Origin: Valencia hispanica
Taxonomy: Eukaryota > Chordata > Actinopteri > Cyprinodontiformes > Valenciidae
Reading direction: 5' to 3'
NCBI GenBank assembly: GCA_963556495.2
Contig: OY747702.1
Location: 7,860,280-7,924,279, forward strand
DNA: 64,000 nucleotides
The notes beneath the pieces are model-generated. The model was not told where the DNA came from, did not search any database, and was given only the letters and a program-made list of their open reading frames with translations. Shown here in pieces: positions 11,801 through 23,800 of this stretch (position 1 is its first letter; each line of letters begins with the position of its first letter). Both the position numbers and the translations under genes were made by a program.

Positions 11801-14800
11801 CTGACTTTGTGTCCATGGTGACATCATTTAAATTTCCTAACAGGCAAATTGAGGGAGTTGGTGGGATGTTACATTTCAGACACTTTGATAAGTCCTCACA
11901 TATCTGGCACCAAAATTTCTTAACAGGCGGACAGAACCAAAGCGCATGAACATAAGTATCTGGTATATTGCTTGTGCATTGTAAGCAGGTATTAGACGAT
12001 GTAAAACCCATCCTAAACATTCGTTGACCTGTATAGTGAACTCTATGAAGGATTTTGTATTGTATTAATTGCAAATGAAGATTTTTTGTTATTTTAAAGG
12101 TTCTTAAACATATCTGAGACCAGACGTTTTGGTCAAAGCTGGCTGATAAATCCACCTCCCATTTTGAAATAGGGATGGCTATTGATTCATCTAATGTAGA
12201 TAAAGTTTTGTATATTTTAGACAGCAATTTGGGGGTTGAGATTAAGAAAATCTAAAACTCTTGCTGGAATTTGTAATTCAGCTGTATTGAGCCTAAATTT
12301 ACCTTTAATAATAGATTTAATTTGTTGATATTCTAAGAATTAGTTTTTATCAATTCCATATTGTGTAATTAATGTATTAAATGGGATAAAGTCTGTTCCT
12401 TCAAATATATGTTCCAGGTATTCAATTCCATTGCACCTCCAGACTGGGAAACTTATCATACATTTTTTTTGCAAGATGTCGGGGTTATTCCAGATGGGTG
12501 TACGTCTGCATGGGATTATTGTGGACTCTGTTTTTTTTTTAGAAACTCCCACCATGCTGTCAGAGAGGAGCTGATATTTATGCTTTTAAAGCATTCATAT
12601 TGTTTTATATTTGAGCTAATAAATGGTAGGTCTGAAAGTTTTATCTTATTACATAGTGTCTGTTCTATGTCTATCCAGGACTCGTCTAGGTAGCTATGTC
12701 ATTGTAATGTTGAATTTAAAATAGACAAAGCAGTAAAACATTACATAATTACAGCATAATCCTTGCATAAATTATGTACACTGTTGAAATAATTTGTTCG
12801 TCTCACATGTGTTTAAAACTGACATTTTAGAGAGATTTCTATGGAGAGGTATTGAGCAGTCAGGAAAGGTACAGCTAATTCAACTGTTCAGGGTTGGGGC
12901 AGGAAGACAGTGGATTTCCACTATATCAATTTCATTAAAATTTTTAAAATGACAGCCATTTATGTCAACTTTTTTAATAAACCTTTGAAGCATCATCATG
13001 TTTGCATTGGATGTTATTCATGTGGCACTGCCTGAACAAAGCGGAGAAAGTTTAGAAAGTAACTTTATGAGTCTGATCAGTCAGACCACTATAAAAGATA
13101 CTACCATTTTTGGTGGATGGGTGGAGGTAGTTATATAGTTTTCTTACTTTTATTGCACATTTTAGAATTTAGAATGACTGGATGTTTGCATGATTGTTTT
13201 GAAATGACTTTTCTTGTAAAGTGCATTGAGATGACATCTGTTGTGAATTGGAGCTATATAAATAAACTGCATTGAATTGAATTTTATAACATAATCAGAC
13301 ACCTATGGCTGTATAGTTATTTAAAACAATTCTGTGTTTCTACAATTTGAAAAAAATGTATTTCCATTTGAAATGCATAATTCTGTGTTTAACAAAAGAA
13401 TAACAAAAAGTGTGGCAGTGTAGAATACTTTAAAACAGCATTCACACGTGTGTGTGTGTGTTTGTGTGTTATTCACCCAGAAATCACAGCGTCTGTATTT
13501 CCTCTCTGCCAGTCTCTCTTTTGGTACTGGACGGCTAACCTCTGCAGAGCCTGAAGAAAAACCAGGTTTTGAAAGAAGAGACAACATCAGAGATAACTAT
13601 GTTCTAAACTAGTGGTGATAGTGGTGGCCGGTGTCCCTCACGTTTTAGTACAGTCACTGGTTCAACACCTGTATTAAATTATGATTCCTTAGCTGGCCTC
13701 TCTGCAGAAGTTTGACACGCTTAGGAGGTACATGTAGCCGGAACATTTAAATCATCTGTGTTGGAGCAGAGAGTCATTTAAAAGCTGTTTCTTCAGAAAC
13801 TCCTGAAGACACAGGTGGAGCACTCAACAGTCGCCTGGTTTTATGACTACCAGACAAACAAAACCACAGTTTGTGAGACAGAAGAATTGTGTGTCAAACC
13901 AGGTGGTCAGCAGCACAGGAGCACCACAGGGGACTGTACTCTCACCATTCTTTTTCACTCTGTACACCTCAGACTTCCAGTACAAATCAGAGACCTGTCA
14001 TCTGCAGAAATACTCAAATGACTCTGCTTGTTGGGTGTATCAGAGATGAACAAGAAGCTGAATACAGAGAGCTGGTGGACCGCTTTGTGACATGGTGTGG
14101 AAACAATCGTCTCACCTTGAATGTGAACCAAACAAAGGAGATGATTGTAGATTTCAGAAGAAACAGGGATAAGTCAAACACTGTTTCCATCATGGGAGAA
14201 GAAGTGGAGGTGGTTGAGGAGTATAAATACCTCGGAGTTCACCTTGACAACAGACTGGACTGGAGACTGAACAGTGAAGCCGTCTACAAGAAGGGACAGA
14301 GCAGACTATACTTCTTGAGGAAGTTTAGGTCCTTCAAGGTTTGCAGCAAGATGCTGCAGATCTTCTACAAGTCTGTTGTGGAGAGTGTAATCTCTTCAGC
14401 CGTCATCTGTTGGAGTAGCAGCATCAGAGCCAGGGAGTTAAAAAGGCTCAATGACCTGATGAAGAAGGTTCTGGTTCTTTTCTGGGGACGACTGTGGAAC
14501 ATCTGGAGATGATGATGCAAAGAAGGATTCTTTATAAAATCAAAAAAATTATGGACAACCCTGAGCATCCTCTTCATGAGACTGTCATACAACAACAGCG
14601 CGTCTTCAGTCTGAGGCTTCTTCAGTTTTGCTGCAACACATACCGCTACAGGAAATCTTTCCTGCCCACAGCCATCATCATCTACAACAACTCCTTAAAG
14701 AATTAATTGTATGAGCTACAAAACATGTAATTTCCATCTGGGATCAATAAAGTATTTTTAATTTGAATTGAATTGAAAACTGGCAGGCATTTGGCCATTA

Positions 14801-17800
14801 AGAATTGGAGCTAGACACCCCTGTTTTAAATAGAATTGCTGTTTGATAGTCCTACCAGATGTTCAGGTGCAGCAGTATAATTAGTGTTGCAAAACATTTT
14901 ATCCTTGTTTAAAGAAGCAGATCTCAAGAATCTAAGCTGAATGTAGTAGGGAATATTAAATTAGCCATTAATCCACATTGTAACAGTTGCTCAGCTTGTT
15001 TCATTGCTTACCCCCTCACCACAACGATCGAGAACAACAAATACAAATCAGAAGCAACAGCTGCAGATGTACAAACCATGCATCTGGGTCTTCAATAGCT
15101 ACACCATTTGCAGAGCTCTAATGCCTAGATCACATCCCAGACCTTTTATTTTTTTATCTTAGCAGAAAAAAATAGTGAGAGCTTGTATGCTTTTACATGA
15201 AGGTGGTGAATTTCTCACAAATGTGATGTAAACAGCTGTTAGAAGTTCAGCTCTGTGGTGGAGAAAGAAAGAAAATCTGAAAACCTCGTGGCTTCTCTTT
15301 AAACATGCTTAAAAATCAAGGATGTGTTTGAAATGCTGAGAGATAAATATTCTCATGATTACTATGGATACGTTTGAAATTATAGCATTTTTACCATTGA
15401 TGTCCAAATGTGTAGCAGACATGCAAAATATACAGATAAAAGTGAAATTGTTCCATTGCTTTGTTTTATAATGATAAAAATAATAACTGAGTAAAGAAAA
15501 CCCAAAATGTGTTAAGAGCTCTATGCAAGCCATAATTGTTTTTTTTATGTCAGATAAGAAACAACCATGTTACAAAGTAAGTACTAATCTAATTTAAATC
15601 TGCATATCCGGACATAATGATGTGCTATTTACCAAGTCTTCAAATGAGCTAAATACACAGAAAAACACCACATTACCTCTCACTTAGTGTCACTATTTAT
15701 CACATTGTAGTTCAATCAGAAAGGAGCATCTGCATTTAAAAACTAAGGTCATTTTTTTACTGTATTCATTGGAGAAAGGGTGATCTTTATAAACAACAAA
15801 ATGCTATTTGTCAAACTGGTTAAATACAAATATTTCAGTAAGTCAGATACATGGCTAAATCCAAATGTAAACATGAATGTCTTTTAGCATTTAATGGAGA
15901 TGTGAAAACTTACAGGCTGTGGGCTGAAAAGACAGCTGAAAATGAACTTTTTAAAAAGATACACTCAATCTCTACCTAGAAACTCACAGACTCACCATGC
16001 TAACATATTTTGGAAGTGGCATTAGTTCTATGAGTCTGGTCAAGACCCCTGCATTCAGATTTTAGACCCAAGCCCCCATGCTCTCCATGACCTAAACAAC
16101 ACGTTAGAACAAATCTGATTGCAGCTACTTTGACAAAAAAGAAAACTTCAGTGTGAAGTGGTGATACTAATACTCTGTCCTTTCCAGCTGTGTCCCATGG
16201 CCCCATGTGGTCTCCCAGGCCCCCACCGTGTGGCTTACTCTAGGTCACCTTCCCAGTATGATCATAATATTGAAGCCCATGATGAATATCTCAGGGTCCA
16301 TACTTGCATGAGTCTTTTGGACTGCATCAAGATACAGCAAGGCACCATTAGAAGAATACACACTATCACAATGCAATGCTGCCATGGGGATCCCCTCTGT
16401 GCTCCTGTTTTAAATTCTCTATGAATGAGTTGCATGACTGAACATAGATCACGGATTCACTGCCACCACACCGCATCCAGGACCCTGATTAAGTTTGTCA
16501 TCACAACAAGAAACTATCAACCCCTTAAAGTAGTTTCATGTCAGCTCCTAGCTCTGCAGGTATTCCACAGATCTTGATGTTCATCCCTACATCTGCAGTG
16601 CTTGTTTATTCTAGCCAATTGTATATTGTATGTGTACAAAGATTTCTGATCAGATCAGATCTAGCTTAGTCTTAGGTTAGATATCCATGGACACCTAACC
16701 ATCACTTAAATCTGTTTTTAACCCTTGGATAGGTTAGATTGTAACCACAGAATGCTTTTTATATTTATTATATTGAAAACGTAAACAGTCATGTGATAAT
16801 AACAGGGCATCCTACAACAGTCTGTGTTTTTCTAACATATCTGGACTCTATCTGGATACTTACCCTACATTTCCTACTTAAAATGTCTAAAATCACACAC
16901 AGATGAAACCATAAGGTGTGTATGATGCAAACATACTCAGTTCAGTACTTTTAAAAGGAGATCCTGTTTAGATCTTACACATTAAGTTTGATCTGCTCCT
17001 GACTGTTAAAGTGAAAGGGGACACTATAGTGAGACCCAAAGAGCTGTCTGGGGCCCTCAGAAAGAAAACCGTAACAGTTTATAAGTCTGGTAAGGGATTT
17101 AAGAAGAACCCAAAAGAACCTGGAATCAGCCAGTCCCCTCTACTTAAAATAGTCTAACGTGGAGGACATTTAAAATTACTGCCAACATGCTCAGGTCTGG
17201 CTGTGCAATGGAGCTCACCCTCAGAGCAGACCGCAAGATGCTAAAAGAAGTCTCCTTTGAAAGCTATAACTGGACCCACTACACACTGCTTGTGCATCAG
17301 GTAGAAAGCAGGGGTAAGAAAAGCATGAAGATCACATTAACTTGCTATGAGAAAATTAACCAAAAGCAGGACTTTTCTAATAATGTGTTTTAAACAAAGG
17401 AGTGTAAAATAACACCAGAACTGAGGACATGTTTTATTTGAACCAAATACACTTGTCCAGGAAAATAATCTCCCACTAACTGTAAAAAACAGAGATGGAG
17501 GTGTAGCAGGATCTGGTCAAATCACTGTCATAGACTGCAACATGAATATAGGATTATTTTCTGTCCAGTCTTCTCTTCTGTTTATGTCTTTGTTTGTATG
17601 TATTCTTGTTGATAATTATGGCTTAATGAGTAAAGCAGGATTCATTCTTGGTGTTTGGCTGCAATAATATCAATTCCTTTTCCATTGATAAATAAAAGAT
17701 TGGACCTCGGTTCATGCTTGTTAATTGCTAATTTTTTCACGTGACTGTAAATACATTTGCAGTAAACTGCCTTATTGCGCAAACTAACATTCACAGATGC

Positions 17801-20800
17801 AGAGTATCATAAAGCTAGGACTGCTTAGTGTGCCTTGATGGTGAAGAAGGTAAGAATGACACAGCTCTAAGAAATTACTATGCCCAATATGACATGACAT
17901 TTTAGTTATATTATTTACAGTCAACACCCAGGGAGTAAACCACGTGTAGTTTAGGAATTAAAAAAGGTACATATAGATGTAAGACGTTGTTGGAAAAAGA
18001 AACCTTTAGATATAAAACAAAGTCTCTGTTTTGCCATTTTCTGTCTCTCCAAACTGTTTATGTGAGAAGTGTAGACTCAAATAGGTGACAGGAAAATACA
18101 TTAGATACAAATATAGGACAGCAATTCAATAAGTATGATTCTTTCTAGTAAACCATAAAAGGTGCCAGTAACAGCCAGCAGTGGACTGAAATAGATCATG
18201 TGTACTCACCTGACCATACTCTTTCTCTATAGCTGCTCTTTGCTTACTGAAGGACCTTTGGGAACACACAGACAAACAGAATTTGACACCATTATTATTG
18301 AATGTCAGTATTGATCTGTCGACCTATCAGGGACCCTGTATATGTGTGTGTGTGTGGGGGATCTCATGCAGATGTCCCACAGTCTGGTGAGACACAGCGT
18401 GTTTATAACCCACCTGATCTCCTCAAGTAGTTCGGTGTCCTGGTGTTGTTTGGACTGCAGTTTGCTGAGCTGCTCTGACAGCAGCAGCTTCACTTGCTGG
18501 CTTTCCTTTACCTGGATACAAGTTCAGAGAAATATTGTCACAGACTCTACTTTCATAGCTGTAGCTTGGTGTACCCTAACTTTCCTTCCTGTTTGTAGCT
18601 TGTTACTACTGAGTATGCACGCAAGGACTTTTATATCAAAAACTGTTATAGATTTGGCCACAGAATTGATTGTAGGTTACATGTGTAATAGTGTGCATAC
18701 AACGGCCAGTCCTGATGTATGAACTATTGGGTGTTTCTAAACCTGGCAGCATGACACAACTGACATTTTCGTGCCATTCCTATATTTATGTATAGTGTTG
18801 GGGGCCTTTGGTTGACAAATAAAGTGGTTAAAATAGTTCAAGTGACAGCATCACAGAGGCTTAATGACATTTAAGTCACAGCACAGTACTGATGTCCTCC
18901 TTATACAGACCTTAAGCAAGGTATGTACAAGATCCAGCATCTATCTATCCAGCATCGCGGTTGTTTAGATTTTATTTACCCAGAATGCCCTGCACAATAG
19001 TCCGCTTCCTGCTTTTGGTGCGGTTTTGGTCCAGTTCCCATTCACATATGCAAATGAACCGCAGCAGAGTTTATTTCAATTGGACCGAGACCTACGTTTT
19101 TAGGGCGCTTTCACACCTGCAGCATTTATTTCGATTAAAATAAACTCAAGTACAGTTCGTTTGCTAGTATGGTTCGTTTGAGCTAGTGTGATTGCGGACC
19201 AGTGAGATTTGGTCCGGACTAACAAACTGGACTGAGACCCACATTTTGAGGTGGTCTCGGTCCGCTTCCAAACGGATTCTGGTGCGATTTACTTCAGGTG
19301 TGAATACAAACCAGCCTCGTTTCAGTCCAACTTGCTGATAAAATACCTTATTGTTCTATGTAGGCATTCGTAGCGTGCTGTGCTTTGCACTATGGGAGGC
19401 ATTGTTTCTGTGTTATAACTTGTTAGGATTAGCTCCAACAATGAATCATGGTCAAACGTGGAGTCGGGAGGAAGTCCAGTGCTTCATCGAGATTTGGTCG
19501 ATCCATCTGTGTATGCAGAGCTAAGTCTGTTTATTTCCGGAAGTTTCACCGTGTCTGCTGCTCGACCAATACGGAATGACTGACATCATGCATCTGTTTC
19601 CTGTTTGTCTTTTTCTTGAACTTTCTTTCAGCAATTCTTGCTACAGCGCCACTAGACGCAAGGGGGATATTCGACATGTAAATGGTTTTGTTCGTTTGTC
19701 AAAAGTGCAATGTGAACATGAACCCCACCAGTTCAAAGTTGCAACAATGTTGCAAAATTGGTCCCCAATCGTACCGAGTCCAGCAGACTAACAAGTGTGA
19801 AAGCACCCTTAGACGGACTAGAGTTCGCTTGTTTGGTCTGAATCAGAGTTCGATTGCGCGTTCACGCCTCCCCAAACGAATCGCACTTTCTGGGCAAACG
19901 AACTAGAGCTCAATTCAAACAGACAAAACAGGGCTGGTGTGATTGCACCCTAATGGCACGTTCACACTGGTCAGGGGGTCCAGGCAGCAGGGCAGCTAGA
20001 TTACATGCAAGTCTATGGTATCTACGCATCTAGTGGGCGCCAAGCTGCCTCGCAGCAAGTCGCACGCATCGGCGCAGCTGGCATCAGCGCAGCTGGCATC
20101 AGCGCAGCTGGCATCAGCGCTGATGCTCGGATGTTTCGACAGACTGTTGGAGCAGCTGCTGCGTGAAGTTGGGAAAACTGAACTTTCGGGCAGCAAACGC
20201 GGGGCGTCAACCAATCAGAGCGACTCTTTGTACTGACGTAGTTAATCCTTCCATGGGTGGATCGGCAAGTTTTTCATTCAAGTTGGAGGATCAACTAATC
20301 GTCGCTGTGTATAATTCTCGTGAATTGTATGACCCGTCTTCGTCTTTTTACAAAGACGGGAAGAGATCGGATGTTATTTGGAGGAAGATATCGGAGGATA
20401 TTGGAGTGCCAGGTAAGCAGTTAAATATTTTTCTTTAAACTTTCTTATGTGTTTAGACGACTTGCTTGTGTGGCTTCACTAATTAAATAAACCCAAGCCA
20501 CTCGACATGATCCGCCATGTTGTAAACAACTAGCAACAGACACATCCACGCCCGCGCGCTGACGTAATGACGTGACGCGCTGATGCCCCGATGCGCCGAC
20601 GCAGACTACAAAGTGTGCAAGCAGCTGGGTTTTAATTTTAACGCGTCGACTTTCGTCCGTTTGAGCGATTTGACGCCTGGACACGCTGACCGGTGTGAAC
20701 GTGCCATAAGGGTGCAGGCATTTTTTCCTGTGCAGGGGTTATAGCATTTTATGCCTAAAAAGGAGACATTGGCTGTGGTGTGGGCATTGAGTCATTTTAA

Positions 20801-23800
20801 CCTCCATGTGGGTTTTTCTTAACCCGTGACTATTTTTACTAACCAAAACCCACTGACCTGCATTTGAAGCCCCTGATATTTCCTAAACAAAAGCTTCATT
20901 TTTACATTCATACTGTTGGTGATGCAACATATTGTAGCGGTAGCTGGGAGTAATCTAATTATATTTCCCACGTGGCTTAGTGGTATGTTTTTGACACCAT
21001 GAGTGACTTGGTAGTCTGTTATATTGAATTGCCCTTGTGTGTTTTCAATAAAGTGTTGTATTGCCATTCAAATGCTGTTGTTATTCCTGATTCTAATCCC
21101 ATGGCAATCACAATAATACAAGGACTGAGGGTGAGGTGTTCCAGCATATGCCCTGGTGACACAGCCTGTTTAGGCCTTTAAAACTTTTTTTTCATGTTGT
21201 GGACAAACAGAATCTTGGTGACTAATTCTTAAGATCCACTGTGACTAACCTGGGAGTAAAACTGGAGAGTGATTTTACTTTGGACAAGCAGATCAGTGCA
21301 GTGATGAAATTTAGTTTAAATCAACTAAAGAAGATTGTCATGGTTAAACATGTGCTTGTAAAACAAGATTTTGAGAAAGTAATTCATGCTTTAATTACAT
21401 TACTTGACTCCTGCAATTCATTATACCTTGGTGTCTCGCACTCCTACCTCACTCATCTCTGACTGCGGCAGAATGCAGCTGCACGCCTTTTAACTGGCGC
21501 GTAGAAGAGAGAAGTCATTACCCCAGTTCTTGCCTCACTGACTGGCTACCTGTTCATTTTAGGGTTCATTTTAAAGTTATTTTATTTGTTTTTCAATCTT
21601 TTAATGGTCTCGCCCTGCTCTTTCAGAGTTTTTGAAAATACATTCCCCCCCTCGGTCCCTAAGGTCAGCGGACCAGCTCGGAGGTACCGAAAACGAAGTG
21701 TAAGCTTACAGGTGAAAGAGCTTTTTCAGTGGCAGCTCCTAAGTTATAGAACTAAGTTTTGAATCTTTTTTCCATGCAACACTTCACCTACCATTGTTCA
21801 ACTCATTCATGAATTCAGGCATTACGGATCAACTGACAGACATACTTTATCTTTAAATTAAATTTGTGTTTACTTGATAACTAGATAAGTTCAGTTACTT
21901 AAGTCTTGTGCTTTACTTTGCTCTGCTGCCTCCTTCCTTTAGCAATGTGTGTTGCCATCTATAACAGTAGTTTGTGTACTGCAATGCATGACCAGCAGAA
22001 AAACACAAAAGGGGAGCTTTCCACTGCTCATGGATCTCACATTTTAATGGACTGTATGAATGGATCAATTGAGACATGGATGAGCTAAAGGTAAGAGCAT
22101 CAGAATCTGTCCCAGAGTAAATGTGTGTGACCCAATAAAAACAGCAAACTCATTGGTAAAAACACAAACATCTCACAAATAAAAGGAAAAGAGTGAACCT
22201 CCTGATCATGTTAATGTAAGACTCCTCCTACAACTTAAATAGCAGTATTGCAGCTTCGTTTTAGCTGTTGCTAAACATCCTGTTTACGATGACACAATTC
22301 AAGTGATGTATGAGTAGATTTGGAGAAGAGGTAACTTCAGCTTCTCATGCAGGCTAACTGAAACATCTTGCTTCCTGCAGCTATGGCAGAAGAGTTTACA
22401 TGTAAAACTGGCCTGTCACGAAGAACAGCTTGAGGCTATAAGTCCGTTCACACTGACACTATACTATTGCTAAACAGAGCACTGTTTATTCCGTCATCCA
22501 AAAACAGAAAGAGTATGGCACATGTCAGCATTATTCAGCAAAACAGCTGAGATGGGCATTATTACAGTGGAGGAGCTGCAGAGATGCAGAGAATCTGGTG
22601 ACACAACGACTCCAGGTCTATGATGACAATCGACTTGAGCTATCCTGAAATATGTTACAAGCTTAATTATTAAAGACATACGAACTTAGAGACAAACTTG
22701 GTAATGTTAGACTTGCATGTCAACATCTTCAACAGTAGCCAACCAGTTTATTGTAAAGTGTAGCTGCATGTGTTAAGTCAGATATATACTTAGAAGCAAA
22801 CAGCAAAGCTATGTGTGTCTAACATGATGCATTGTAAGAACGTTGTAATAACTTCCTTAACTGAGTTACCTCCATGTTGAACCAACTTGTTCATGGTGCT
22901 CATCATAGTGCATCTTCCATTATCGTTTTCAAATCACGCCTAAAAATGCATTACTTTTCCCTGGGTTTCTGCTCTTAAAACTGGTTTCTCCATTTACTTT
23001 CATTTGGTTATTCTTTCTTGTGTTTGTGATGTTCATTTTTATAACTGTACGCTTGTATCAATTGTTACTGTTTTGTTTCTTTGTCCTTTTTTAGCTCCCT
23101 GTTTGTATTGTGTGGTTATTTTATTCATGTTTATATGTACAGTGCTTTGGTTGGTTGTAATGCTGTGTTAAAAGAGCGTCACAAATAAATTGCTGTATGG
23201 TGACTGCAGAACCTCTGGTTGATGCAAAGTGTCTGTGCGGAAAGGAGAGACTGCAGGATCCAGAACATCATTTGTGGAGATAGTGTTCCACAATTACGAT
23301 ACTAATATAGAGTATATCATACTGATAGAATGTAGTGGTATTTCATTGTATATAGCCTATATATCATTGGTTTGAACCAGAATTTGACCTATTTCTAAAT
23401 GACTGGGATGGGTATAGGAGAAGAAAAATCCTGAGATGACAATGGAAGAAGATTTATGTTGTGTCTGCTACATTTCTGTGTTAACTTGAGCAAATGTTTT
23501 TGATGATCATCCTTCTGAAAGACCCAGTGATGGCCCGCTGGGATCCACTAGTTTTTTTTGGTTCCTCAGTTAGTTCTTGATGCCAGGCTTTCTAACAAGG
23601 TACCCAGGGCAACAGGAAGAGATGCTAACTGAACAAAGTTTCAGATGAACTGTGTTTTTAAAGAAAGCTGATATTCCAAAAAGCATAAGTTCTCAGTGTC
23701 TAACATTTCAAATACATTACTGCAATACACCAAGTCAATGACCTAATAAAGAACAGTTTCACTTTATAATCATGCAGAAACCTTAAAGTAACAGTTTCAG

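Larger units (their letters stand above)
9027..12696 (-). mobile_element. L1-type LINE, copy 1, 5'-truncated
   Basis: A minus-strand L1 inserted in fchsd1 intron 4, in the sense orientation of the gene. It is bounded by a perfect 15-bp duplication (tgtcattgtaatgtt at 9012-9026 and 12697-12711). An interrupted A-tail (T-rich on the plus strand) lies at 9027-9044. Only the C-terminal part of ORF2 is present (12696 to 11616), followed by a ~2.6-kb GC-rich 3' UTR. It is the same family as 56474-61341 and highly similar over the shared parts. The many long frames in the GC-rich part are not genes. Confidence 0.93.

Noticed and set aside
18342..18722. 126-aa plus-strand frame
   Set aside because: It is the antisense shadow of fchsd1 exon 2 and adjacent intron.
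20072..20118. Possible CRISPR-like short repeats
   Set aside because: Three adjacent copies of a 15-bp unit without spacers inside a MITE; it is a small tandem repeat in a eukaryotic genome.
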